Source of the DNA: Rufibacter glacialis
GTDB lineage: Bacteria > Bacteroidota > Bacteroidia > Cytophagales > Hymenobacteraceae
Direction: 5' to 3'
DNA length: 64,000 nt
NCBI RefSeq assembly: GCF_008271745.1
Contig: NZ_VKKZ01000020.1
Location: forward strand, 620,001 to 684,000
Under the pieces are notes generated by a model that saw nothing but the letters and a program-made list of their open reading frames with translations, was not told where the DNA came from and searched no databases. Position numbers and translations under genes: made by a program. Numbering within the stretch: the stretch's first letter is position 1; each line of letters begins with the position of its first letter. Shown here in pieces: positions 49,896 through 58,159 of this stretch.

Positions 49896-52532
49896 ATGGC
49901 AGATTCTATAAAGGCACTTATTGAAAAATACAAGAAATATCTAGAAGAAAACCAGTTAGCAGACGAGGTATATAAGTGGAAGCTGGTAAATCAATTCAAA
50001 GGTTGTCCAAATTTAGATGCTCCAGATTTCTATAATGAAATCAAGAATATTAAATACGGTAATCTCATCTATCCCGTCGGCTTAGCGGTTGTTTATCATC
50101 TGGCTAAAGAAAGACCTGAACAGTACCGTCAATGCTTTAGGATTTTATTCAATGAGAGTTTACCCCTGGAGCATCGCATAAAACATTTCAATTCAGAAAC
50201 GCTCAAACTTTACCGAGAGTTAGTTCCTGAAGAAAAGTATGCCCACCACCAAGACGAAAGAACCATGGCCACTTTTCTGGCATTTTACAATCCAGACAAG
50301 TACCCTTTCTATAAAGATTCTTTCTACCAGAAATACTGTAAGCTAATAGGTCAAAAGGCAAAGCCAAAGGGCGAAAAGTATATTCATTATATGCAACTGG
50401 TGGATGACTTTATAAAGAATCATATAAAACCAAGTAATGAACTATTAACTACTGTAGCTAACCTTCTACCCAATGATGCTTACCCTGACAAACAATACTT
50501 AATATTAGCGCAAGATATCCTCTATAGAATGTTAGACAAGGGACTAGAAGAAATAGAGATTGGAGACGCCAGTGTTTTTAAAATTTCCATGGGGAAATTT
50601 AGCCTTGGTGATATCCAGTCTTGCATTGACCAAAAAAAGGTTCTTGTACATCAAGACACTGCCGCTAAGGCAACTTCCATTGAAACCCAAGGTCAGATGT
50701 TTAAAAATAGAATGCAAATAGGAGACTACTTCTATCTGACACATGGCAACAACGATAATCCTATTAAGCTTTTGGGAAGAGTAACAGGGGATGCTGTTTT
50801 AACTCCTATAAATAATTTAGGAGAAGAAGGATGGCTGGAAAGAGAGTTTGAGGTAATAACATTTTCCAAAAATAAGTCTAAGTACAAAGGACCTTCTAAA
50901 TGGTGGACCCCCAGTGACAATAGCACTTGTATTATCATTAAAAAAATTGAATTAGAAGACGCAAACAAGTTAATATTTGAGCCATACTTTTTAATCAAAC
51001 TAACAACTGAAGCTGAGGATGATAAAAAGGTCGGACCTGAACCTTTACCAGAGAAAGATAGAGCAAAAGATTATAACTCAAAGCACCCTTTAAACCAAGT
51101 ATTGTATGGACCTCCCGGCACCGGCAAGACTTACAACACTATTAACAAAGCTTTAGAAGTTTGTGGGTTTGCAATAGAAGGAAAAGCGCGAGAAGAGCTT
51201 AAAATTGAATTTGACAGAAGGGTAGCTACCGGCCAAATAGTGTTTACTACCTTTCACCAGAGCATGAGCTATGAAGATTTCATTGAGGGTATAAAACCTG
51301 AAACCTTAGATGGTAACGTCACCTATACGGTAAAGCCCGGTATTTTTAAAGAAGTCTGCAATGCTGCCAAAACTCCTAACCAAGTAGATTTCACAAAAGC
51401 TTATGAAAGCTTGGTGAAAGACTTAGCTGAAAAAGAGGGCCAATTATTAGAACTAAAAACACATACTGGAAAACCTTTCTCTGTTTCTTTAAACTCAAAT
51501 GGCAACCTTTCTTTGCATACAGGACCTTCAAAGGAAAAGCAAGGAGTACTTACGAAGGAGAACATTCAAAAGCAGATAAACGGAGAACCAAAGTTTATTG
51601 GTTGGGAAGGTTACTTCAACGGCATTATCAACCATTTGAAGGTAAATTATAATTATAGTTATGCCGTCACTAAGTCCTCTCAGAACTTCGTCCTGATCAT
51701 TGACGAAATAAACCGCGGAAACGTATCCCAAATTTTTGGTGAACTCATCACTCTCATTGAAGAAGACAAGCGCTTAGAAAAAAAAGAGGCCCTTATGGTA
51801 ACTTTACCATATAGCAAAGAGAAGTTTGGGGTACCAGCTAACCTACATATAATTGGCACAATGAATACTGCTGATAGGAGTGTAGAAGCATTAGACACAG
51901 CTTTAAGGAGGCGCTTTAGCTTCATAGAGATGCCTCCTCAGGAAGAGCTTTTAGATTCCCACCGAATGTTATGGCGGCTATGGGAGAAGCATGCAGATTC
52001 AGAATGGAATGATCCTCTCTGGATACAGCAAGAGAGAAACCTGCTACAGTTGCTGGACGGACACATTTTAGATAAACAAGCCTATATAGGGCTTGAAGCA
52101 CTTCCGCACGAAGAAGTTAAAGACAAAAATGTGTTTAAGGATATAGTAGAGTTTAAAGGAATCAATCTAAAATCTCTTCTTAAGACTATTAACCAACGAA
52201 TTCAAAAGTTATTAGATAAAGACCACCTTATTGGGCACAGCTACTTTATCAATGTAAACAGTTTGCATGATCTAAAAGTCGTTTTCCAGAATAAAATCAT
52301 ACCTCTGTTACAGGAATACTTCTTTGGCGACTACGGTAAAATTGGTTTGGTTCTAGGTGAAGGATTTGTAAAAAAAGCACCAGAAAGCGGCCATGAGATC
52401 TTCGCCAAGTTTGGTGAATATGATGCAGACGGATTGGCTGAGCGTGAGGTGTATAATTTGGTGAATGTGCTGAATGAAGAGCAAATGCCAGAGGAACAAT
52501 TCAAAGCAGCCATAGATACTTTAATGCGGTAA
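49896..52532 (+). CDS. mcrB: McrB-like AAA+ GTPase of a type IV restriction system
   Basis: An 878-residue modification-dependent restriction motor. The N-terminal 230 residues are helical and unassigned. Residues about 235-365 form an EVE/PUA-like reader (IQSCIDQKKVLVHQDTAAKA, then IGDYFYLTHGNNDNPIKLLG), the kind of module that recognises modified bases. The AAA+ domain begins near 395 with Walker A YGPPGTGKT (405-412 core), then IDEINRGNVSQIFGELITLI, the McrB signature, and GTMNTADRSVEALDTALRRR. McrB uses GTP to translocate DNA and needs McrC for cleavage. The partner gene begins 3 bases after its stop. Confidence 0.93.
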   Translation: MADSIKALIEKYKKYLEENQLADEVYKWKLVNQFKGCPNLDAPDFYNEIKNIKYGNLIYPVGLAVVYHLAKERPEQYRQCFRILFNESLPLEHRIKHFNSETLKLYRELVPEEKYAHHQDERTMATFLAFYNPDKYPFYKDSFYQKYCKLIGQKAKPKGEKYIHYMQLVDDFIKNHIKPSNELLTTVANLLPNDAYPDKQYLILAQDILYRMLDKGLEEIEIGDASVFKISMGKFSLGDIQSCIDQKKVLVHQDTAAKATSIETQGQMFKNRMQIGDYFYLTHGNNDNPIKLLGRVTGDAVLTPINNLGEEGWLEREFEVITFSKNKSKYKGPSKWWTPSDNSTCIIIKKIELEDANKLIFEPYFLIKLTTEAEDDKKVGPEPLPEKDRAKDYNSKHPLNQVLYGPPGTGKTYNTINKALEVCGFAIEGKAREELKIEFDRRVATGQIVFTTFHQSMSYEDFIEGIKPETLDGNVTYTVKPGIFKEVCNAAKTPNQVDFTKAYESLVKDLAEKEGQLLELKTHTGKPFSVSLNSNGNLSLHTGPSKEKQGVLTKENIQKQINGEPKFIGWEGYFNGIINHLKVNYNYSYAVTKSSQNFVLIIDEINRGNVSQIFGELITLIEEDKRLEKKEALMVTLPYSKEKFGVPANLHIIGTMNTADRSVEALDTALRRRFSFIEMPPQEELLDSHRMLWRLWEKHADSEWNDPLWIQQERNLLQLLDGHILDKQAYIGLEALPHEEVKDKNVFKDIVEFKGINLKSLLKTINQRIQKLLDKDHLIGHSYFINVNSLHDLKVVFQNKIIPLLQEYFFGDYGKIGLVLGEGFVKKAPESGHEIFAKFGEYDADGLAEREVYNLVNVLNEEQMPEEQFKAAIDTLMR

Positions 52533-52535
52533 GCA

Positions 52536-53840
52536 GTGGGAAAGGAGAAGAAACATTTTACCGTTTTTGAGCATCAGTGCCTTTGGGACCACAAAGGAAA
52601 TGAGCGTCTGTCAACACCACAATTAGAGGCGTTGCAGGCTTTCCATGGAGAGAAAGGAGTTCCGTTTTATTCATTGATTCACAAGGGCGTGCGGTTCAAT
52701 GAATTTGTAGGGGTACTACAGGTGGGAAACCTCACCATAGAAGTACTCCCCAAAGCTGATAAAACAGATGATAAAGCCCACTGGCAGAAAATGCTTATTG
52801 GTATGTTGAAAGCAGTTGGGATATTTGATATCCATGCTCCTAGCAACAGTAACCTCAAATTGAAAGCCAATTCTATTTTAGATTTATACTTTGAGCTATT
52901 CATTCAGGAGGTAGAATACCTCATGCACCGCGGATTGGTGAAGAGATACCGCAAAACAGAGGGTAACACAACGGCTTTGAAGGGAAGCCTCCAGTTTGCC
53001 CAGCACATACAGAAAAACCAGGTGCACCAGGAGCGGTTCTATGTACGCCACAGCATCTATGATGTCCAACACCCCTTGCACAGGATTCTGTACAAAGTAA
53101 TTATACTGCTTAGTCGCATAAACACGAGCGCATATTTACAAAGTAGAATAGGAGCCCTACTGCTCAACTTTCCTGAACAGGAAGAGATTCAAGTAACAGA
53201 GACAACATTTCATAAAATTAGCTTCAACCGCAAAACGGAGCCTTATCAAAATGCTATTGAGATTGCTCGCCTGCTACTGATGAACTACCACCCAGACGTA
53301 GCCAAAGGTAAAAACCACGTGCTAGCCCTCATGTTTGATATGAACTTACTCTGGGAACACTTTGTGATAGTCACTTTGCGTAAATACTTCCGGAAAGAAC
53401 AATCTTCGTTCAGCGTAACTGCTCAAACCACAAAATATTTTTGGAAGCCTCAGGATGGCTATAGGACTAAAATCATACCTGATATTCTCATTAAATTTAA
53501 TAGTAAAAATTTTGCAGTGCTAGATACCAAGTGGAAGAACTTGAACGGCTATAATCCATCGGCAGAAGACCTCAGGCAATTATTTGTTTATCACGAATAT
53601 TTTCAAGCTCAAAAAGTTGCTTTAGTTTACCCTGGTAATAATTTAAGCAAAACTAGTGGTCTTTACCTTCATCCAAGTCATGGAGCTGAAACAGACAAAG
53701 AATGTTCAGTCTTGACTTTAAGTGTGGGAAATTCTATCAAGGATTGGCAAACATTTATCGGAAAGGAGTTAGAAGAATGGTTGATGCACACACAAGAAAG
53801 AACATTACCTAAACTTCTAACTCCAACTGTTAGCAAGTAA
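52536..53840 (+). CDS. mcrC: McrC family nuclease
   Basis: The cutting partner of McrB, 434 residues. The N-terminal beta-rich domain (FNEFVGVLQVGNLTIEVLPK) contacts the McrB ring and stimulates its hydrolysis. The C-terminal PD-(D/E)XK nuclease shows IIPDILIKFNSKNFAVLDTK, with Asp, Asp and Lys in place. The start is GTG 52536, 3 bases after the mcrB stop; no earlier ATG is in frame. With mcrB it forms a complete McrBC-type module that would restrict modified foreign DNA and must tolerate the host's own type I methylation. Confidence 0.93.
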   Translation: MGKEKKHFTVFEHQCLWDHKGNERLSTPQLEALQAFHGEKGVPFYSLIHKGVRFNEFVGVLQVGNLTIEVLPKADKTDDKAHWQKMLIGMLKAVGIFDIHAPSNSNLKLKANSILDLYFELFIQEVEYLMHRGLVKRYRKTEGNTTALKGSLQFAQHIQKNQVHQERFYVRHSIYDVQHPLHRILYKVIILLSRINTSAYLQSRIGALLLNFPEQEEIQVTETTFHKISFNRKTEPYQNAIEIARLLLMNYHPDVAKGKNHVLALMFDMNLLWEHFVIVTLRKYFRKEQSSFSVTAQTTKYFWKPQDGYRTKIIPDILIKFNSKNFAVLDTKWKNLNGYNPSAEDLRQLFVYHEYFQAQKVALVYPGNNLSKTSGLYLHPSHGAETDKECSVLTLSVGNSIKDWQTFIGKELEEWLMHTQERTLPKLLTPTVSK

Positions 53841-53960
53841 GAAACAAAAAAAAATTTCAGGCTACCAAAAACATTTAGATAATGCTCCGTTACAAAGTTT
53901 TTATAATAAGGTCAAATGGTGTTTTTTAAAAATACCGAAGAGTAGACTTATTAATGTTTA

Positions 53961-54011
53961 GTTTCTCAATTTATTTACAACAAAAAACAAATTACAAGTT
54001 TTAACTCGTAA
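53961..54011. repeat. Degenerate copy of the island's right end
   Basis: This stretch aligns over its whole length, with a 2-base gap and few mismatches, to the right island end at 59985-60037. Shared words are GTTTCTCAA and TTACAAGTTTTA-CTCGTAA. No tRNA sequence follows it. It looks like the relic of an earlier right end, next to the McrBC genes, before further DNA was added. The rest of 53841-54116 holds no gene. Confidence 0.65.
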
Positions 54012-54116
54012 ACACAGGGCACAGGTAGATGTTCGCTTTTTAGCTATTAGAGGGTATCTCTTTTCAACCATTCTAAACCATCAGGCAAGTCAAGGCAGTT
54101 AAACTCCAGATGTTAA

Positions 54117-54411
54117 ACCGGCTCTATGACGGCCCCATGTTTTCTAGTGCGCAGACACGGCAGGGCAAGCTCGGTGAACTCCGCCTACCACCAAGCTGGA
54201 CGCCAGTTGTCCCGCACTCAGGCCAAGTACAGCCTCTTCCTTGCACTAGGCACAACGGCACCTGCAAGAGACAGGCGTAGAAATCATCGGTTCGGATCTG
54301 GACAAAGCACCCATGGCATACAAAGACATCCATTAAGACATGGCAGCTCAGCAGGAACTGGTGGACGTAGTCGGAACATTTACACCAAGGATTGTTCGCA
54401 TGTGCGGGAAT
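54117..54411 (+). pseudogene. rtcB: Remnant of an RNA ligase RtcB gene (C-terminal part)
   Basis: One frame reads GSMTAPCFLVRRHGRASSVN then SAYHQAGRQLSRTQAK, clearly the RtcB segment around its guanylylated-His region (normally SHGAGR; here the His and Gly have become HQ). After a frameshift a second frame reads GVEIIGSDLDKAPMAYKDIH, a stop, then DMAAQQELVDVVGTFTPRIV, the C-terminal RtcB segment. The N-terminal two thirds are missing. At least one frameshift and one stop are present, so it is dead. Its GC content is higher than that of the cassette that starts 27 bases after it. Together with the TROVE remnant it records a lost RNA-repair locus. Confidence 0.82.
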
Positions 54412-54437
54412 GGGCAATATTTAGAGAGGAAATGAAG

Positions 54438-55376
54438 TTAATTTGAAGGTTCATCAATTCTTCTGAGATAATCAATAAGACAAGGCGGCGTGATTGCGAA
54501 ACCACTTAGAAGAGTTAGATATGGCTCATTAAATGGCATAGTACTAGCATATGCTTTACTACAAATTGTCTTGGCTTTATTTCCAATTAACTCATTTAAT
54601 CTTTTCAGAAAACTTATTAAAAACCTTAATTCAAATTTTCCTCGAAAAACTTTAGATTTATCAACGTATTTATATTGCTCTACCTTTTTCAAGAAAACCT
54701 CTTCTTTAACATCTTCATTATTATCGAATAATGCTTTTAAAGACAGAAAATTATTAAACTCCGTAAAATCTTTTACATCTTCAACATTTACGTGTACTAT
54801 ATCATCGAAAAGTTTTTTTGTTTTCTTTTCAATAAACAATCGCTTATTAACTACTCCTTGATTTCTTAAATCCGCATAACAAGATAACCAAGAATTTAAA
54901 AACAAAACTTTATCATGAAATTTATCAATAGTATTCAAATAAAGCTGTAAACAAATTTCCATATCATTTGAATCTCTTGGAATCTTAAAGCGGCTTTTTA
55001 ATATTGACTTAAATGATTCAACATCTGAATAAAAATTCTCTATACTATAACATGGTGTTATATAAATATCTGGATTATTTATATAACAGTCAAAATCTTG
55101 ATCGATAAAATAAGCTGTAGTTGCATTTGCATATACAGGCTTATCCTTTATTAAACTATATGCTTTAAGCAAATAATCTTTCCCACCACAATTAAAATCA
55201 AGTATTATTTTTTGCTTAGCATGACTATGTATACGAGCTCTATAATAATCATAATCGTCATCGCCCTCAAAAAAGCAATACATAGATTCAGTGGAATTCT
55301 TATTAAAAGATTCAGCGAATTCAGCATAAGCTACAACACCGCTAACAGACTCTTCTCTTAATTCATCAATTAACAT
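54438..55376 (-). CDS. DUF4435 TOPRIM-like protein (AriB-like effector candidate)
   Basis: A 312-residue DUF4435 protein. The TOPRIM-like core can be read as Glu38 in CFFEGDDDYDYY, Asp92/Asp94 in FIDQDFD and the family motif ITPCYSIENFY with Glu113. The rest is helical and lysine-rich. In the PARIS antiphage system the DUF4435 protein AriB is the nuclease set free by its ATPase partner AriA; here too an ABC-type ATPase gene lies directly upstream, 2 bases away. The two-gene likeness is clear, but protein identity to AriA/AriB has not been tested. It is the last gene of a five-gene unit and very AT-rich. No terminator is seen. Confidence 0.8.
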   Translation of the reverse strand: MLIDELREESVSGVVAYAEFAESFNKNSTESMYCFFEGDDDYDYYRARIHSHAKQKIILDFNCGGKDYLLKAYSLIKDKPVYANATTAYFIDQDFDCYINNPDIYITPCYSIENFYSDVESFKSILKSRFKIPRDSNDMEICLQLYLNTIDKFHDKVLFLNSWLSCYADLRNQGVVNKRLFIEKKTKKLFDDIVHVNVEDVKDFTEFNNFLSLKALFDNNEDVKEEVFLKKVEQYKYVDKSKVFRGKFELRFLISFLKRLNELIGNKAKTICSKAYASTMPFNEPYLTLLSGFAITPPCLIDYLRRIDEPSN

Positions 55377-55378
55377 TA

Positions 55379-56350
55379 CTAGTCTATATAAACATTCATT
55401 CCAATAGCATACTTATCCAACTCATTCTTAAACACAAATGGTGAATGAGTCACTGCAAATAAAAAGGAACATTTCTTTGAGTTCACAATGTCTACAAGAA
55501 GCTTTTTTTGCCATAGCATTGATAGGGAAAGCTCAGGCTCATCAAACAAAACTATCAAATCATCTTGTCTAGATAAAAATATCTTAGTAAAGATATATAC
55601 AATTTGCTTTTCACCAGAAGACAACTGTCGTAGACTCACTTCTTCCTTTGTCTTTTTATTTCTTACTTCTAGATCAATTCTATTTTTATTAATGTAAAAC
55701 TCAGTTGTTACCAAATATTGATTACAAACATTTATAAAATGCTCCATTAATGAAATAGATGCTTTTGAATCAGCAAACATCCTCTCAACATCCTCCATGT
55801 TTAATTTTATAATTGTATCCTTGAGAATGCTCATCCTTTCAATCAAAGCTTCAAAATCTTCATTATGAGTTCCTTTCTTCCTTTTCCTTGCTTTAACCTC
55901 ACTATTGATAATAGTGTGAAGACCTAATCCGAAAGTCTCCATTTGATTTTCAATATTTCTATTAACAGGGAAATAGACTATTTTATGAGATATATTCTCT
56001 AGAATCTCTTCAAACAAAATAAACTTATGGATATATTCTCCTAATGATGCAAATTGTTCATGACTATGAGTCGATTTTAAAAAGCCTTTTTTAACAATTA
56101 AATAATTCTCTAAATCACTGTGGGAAAACTCTATAATTTGATCATTAATATAAAGCTCAATAAAATCAAAACCTATATCCTCTAATATATGCCAACGCAT
56201 GGTAAGTGTATAATACAATGCGTTTAAAACAGTTGTTTTACCTAAGCCATTCTCACCAACCAAAATTTTAATTGATTCATCAAAGACTATATCAAAATCT
56301 TGATAATAATGCAGCCCTAATATTCTAAATCTTTTAATTTCCAAATTCAT
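55379..56350 (-). CDS. ABC-type ATPase (AAA_15/AAA_21, AriA-like candidate)
   Basis: A 323-residue SMC/OLD-like ATPase. Walker A is VGENGLGKTT (32-39 core), the ABC signature LRQLSSGEKQIV, Walker B LIVLFDEPELSLS and the switch His in FAVTHSPFVF. The coiled-coil insert between the two halves is short. ATPases of this type act as sensor or scaffold in several defence systems, including PARIS, retron-associated and Gabija-like loci. It overlaps the QueC-like gene by 17 bases and is followed after 2 bases by the DUF4435 gene. It should bind ATP as a dimer or higher oligomer and hold the DUF4435 protein in check; that role is inferred from PARIS. Confidence 0.82.
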   Translation of the reverse strand: MNLEIKRFRILGLHYYQDFDIVFDESIKILVGENGLGKTTVLNALYYTLTMRWHILEDIGFDFIELYINDQIIEFSHSDLENYLIVKKGFLKSTHSHEQFASLGEYIHKFILFEEILENISHKIVYFPVNRNIENQMETFGLGLHTIINSEVKARKRKKGTHNEDFEALIERMSILKDTIIKLNMEDVERMFADSKASISLMEHFINVCNQYLVTTEFYINKNRIDLEVRNKKTKEEVSLRQLSSGEKQIVYIFTKIFLSRQDDLIVLFDEPELSLSMLWQKKLLVDIVNSKKCSFLFAVTHSPFVFKNELDKYAIGMNVYID

Positions 56351-56960
56351 TATTATCTATTACTGAATTTCTAAGTCTACTCAAGACCTTCAAGTATTTA
56401 TAACACCCATTACACTCCCCGCATGGATAATTTCCTGTATGACAGGAATGTGCCCAATATAAAATTGATTCTGGAACTTTTGATGACTTTACTAATTGTG
56501 AGGAGCTTAAGTTTGCAGCTGGAGCAATAATCTGAATATTTCCTTCTTGCATTGAAATAAGGTCATTTATTCTTTTGATAAATTTTTTTGTTCCATCTAT
56601 ATGGGATTTATCAGATTTAACAGACCCTATAATCAATGCTTCAACTCCATTATGGACTGCCTCCATACTTGCTAAAGTTATAAGAAGTTGATTTCTAAAA
56701 GGCCACCATTCCGGCACAGGAGCAAATGACAATTTCTTTTGGTCAATTGACATTTCTCCACTCCCTAAGACACTACAGTCAATATCTAAAACTTTATGTT
56801 CTATAGATAACTCTTTTGCTACTTGACTGCTAGCGTCAATTTCTGCTATAGCACTCTTTTGGCCATAATTGATTGTTATCGCCAGTTCAATTTCTCTGCT
56901 GAACCAATAAGCTAATGCAATTGAGTCTATTCCACCAGATAAAAGAATTGCTTTCTTCAT
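56334..56960 (-). CDS. QueC-like 7-deazaguanine enzyme of a defence cassette
   Basis: A 208-residue homologue of QueC, which turns 7-carboxy-7-deazaguanine into preQ0 using ATP. The PP-loop SGGIDS (8-13) and the zinc cluster Cys173, Cys180, Cys183 and Cys186 (CHTGNYPCGECNGC) are intact, and PFRNQLLITLASMEA matches the QueC core. The substrate-side loop, YPDC in QueC, is HIDGTKKF here, so the reaction is probably different. No queD, queE or queF lies nearby, so it is not a normal queuosine gene. QueC-like proteins occur in Qat and type IV CBASS defence systems, where I recall reports of deazaguanine being attached to the N-terminal Gly of a partner. It overlaps its upstream neighbour by 1 base (TAATG). 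Confidence 0.85.
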   Translation of the reverse strand: MKKAILLSGGIDSIALAYWFSREIELAITINYGQKSAIAEIDASSQVAKELSIEHKVLDIDCSVLGSGEMSIDQKKLSFAPVPEWWPFRNQLLITLASMEAVHNGVEALIIGSVKSDKSHIDGTKKFIKRINDLISMQEGNIQIIAPAANLSSSQLVKSSKVPESILYWAHSCHTGNYPCGECNGCYKYLKVLSRLRNSVIDNNEFGN

Positions 56961-58159
56961 TATTTATTTGATTCCCAAACCGCTTTATAAATTACAGTTG
57001 AGAAATCTTTCTCAATTATACAGTTAGTCCCTTCCAGCATAGTCATAGATTCTTGCATACCACTTTCTAGAAATCCAACGACTGGTTTACCAATTGCTCT
57101 CCCATATCCTACTTCAAATAAAGTTCCTGAATCTAATCCATCAAGTATAGCTACAATTACATCACAAGAATTCAATGCCTCTATATCTAAATGCACAACT
57201 TCTTCGGCGGCGCCAACTCCTACATCATGGTATGGAGAAAACACTTTTAACCCAATCTTCAAAAGTGAGTCTCGAAATTGGTTAATTAACCAACGCTGGG
57301 ACATTGTAAAAAAAGGACCTGCTAAATAAACTTTTTTAGGTTCACTAGAAGTTCTGTAAAATGATTTGAATGAATTTAAGCTTAGGTCAGCTGGAATAGG
57401 TAAAGTACTACTGTTTGCATAATAAGCCGTAGCTATAGAAGCAATATTAGCAGCTTCTTCAATTGGAAGTAATTCCATTAGCCATTTAGAGGCAAAAATG
57501 CTACTAAAAATATCACCAGTACCTATTGGCCAAACAGAGTCGGTTTGATATGAAGGTATTACAACATCCTCTTTATCAGGTTGTATTATCAACGCTCCAT
57601 CAGAACCTTTCTTGATTATAACAGCACTAGCTTTTTCTTCTACAAAGAAATATCTTTTAATCTCAGACAATTTAGAAGAATTTGAAATACTTCTTACTTC
57701 TTGTTCATTCGCAACCCATATTAGATTGTTAGCACTTGAACCATTCTTCCAAAACGTACTAGGGCTATAAGGGGATTGAGGATCATAAACAACCCTATCG
57801 CCTATAACTTTGGTTTCTCCTTCAATAGTACCAAAGAGTAAAACATTATCACCTTTAACAGCTATAATAGGGCTATCCTTTTCAGGAGGTATTGGAAAAA
57901 CTTCCGGGTGTGATAATGGATGGTAATATGTAAAACTACTTGTCTGATCAATCACTTTAGGGTAAAGAGATACATTTAGGGCAGAACAAATTACCTCTAA
58001 ATTTTCTAAAGTAGATTTATCTATGAACGTGTGATAGTTAATATTTAAACCCTTTTCAGATAATGCATGCACAGCCCTTAGTCCCGAGCCGTAGAGCTCA
58101 CTCCAATGTGGCTCTATACAGTATTCAAAATATGTTCCTCCTATAATATTAAGAACCAT
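56960..58159 (-). CDS. PfkB kinase - nucleoside 2-deoxyribosyltransferase fusion
   Basis: A 399-residue two-domain enzyme. Residues 1-265 are a PfkB/ribokinase-type domain: GGT near the start, a nucleotide-binding part (VANEQEVR, IIKKGSDGAL) and the catalytic GTGD (213-216), with Asp216 as base. Residues about 275-395 are a nucleoside 2-deoxyribosyltransferase domain: VYLAGPFFT (277-285), then LDSGTLFEVGYGRAIGKPV with the expected catalytic Glu349. It could phosphorylate a nucleoside and exchange or remove its base, so it may make or free the base used by the QueC-like enzyme, or act as a nucleotide-depleting effector. Its ATG follows the stop of the small MGGGG gene without a gap. Confidence 0.82.
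   Translation of the reverse strand: MVLNIIGGTYFEYCIEPHWSELYGSGLRAVHALSEKGLNINYHTFIDKSTLENLEVICSALNVSLYPKVIDQTSSFTYYHPLSHPEVFPIPPEKDSPIIAVKGDNVLLFGTIEGETKVIGDRVVYDPQSPYSPSTFWKNGSSANNLIWVANEQEVRSISNSSKLSEIKRYFFVEEKASAVIIKKGSDGALIIQPDKEDVVIPSYQTDSVWPIGTGDIFSSIFASKWLMELLPIEEAANIASIATAYYANSSTLPIPADLSLNSFKSFYRTSSEPKKVYLAGPFFTMSQRWLINQFRDSLLKIGLKVFSPYHDVGVGAAEEVVHLDIEALNSCDVIVAILDGLDSGTLFEVGYGRAIGKPVVGFLESGMQESMTMLEGTNCIIEKDFSTVIYKAVWESNK

Noticed and set aside
54124-54417. Minus-strand open frame of 97 residues
   Set aside because: It is the shadow of the rtcB remnant and has no recognisable motif.
54126-54446. Real 106-residue gene
   Set aside because: Only the first third matches RtcB; the RtcB match then continues in another frame, so this is a frameshifted remnant.
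56334-56960. Housekeeping queuosine gene queC
   Set aside because: No queD/E/F neighbours, altered substrate loop, and a position in a coupled defence-like cassette inside an island.
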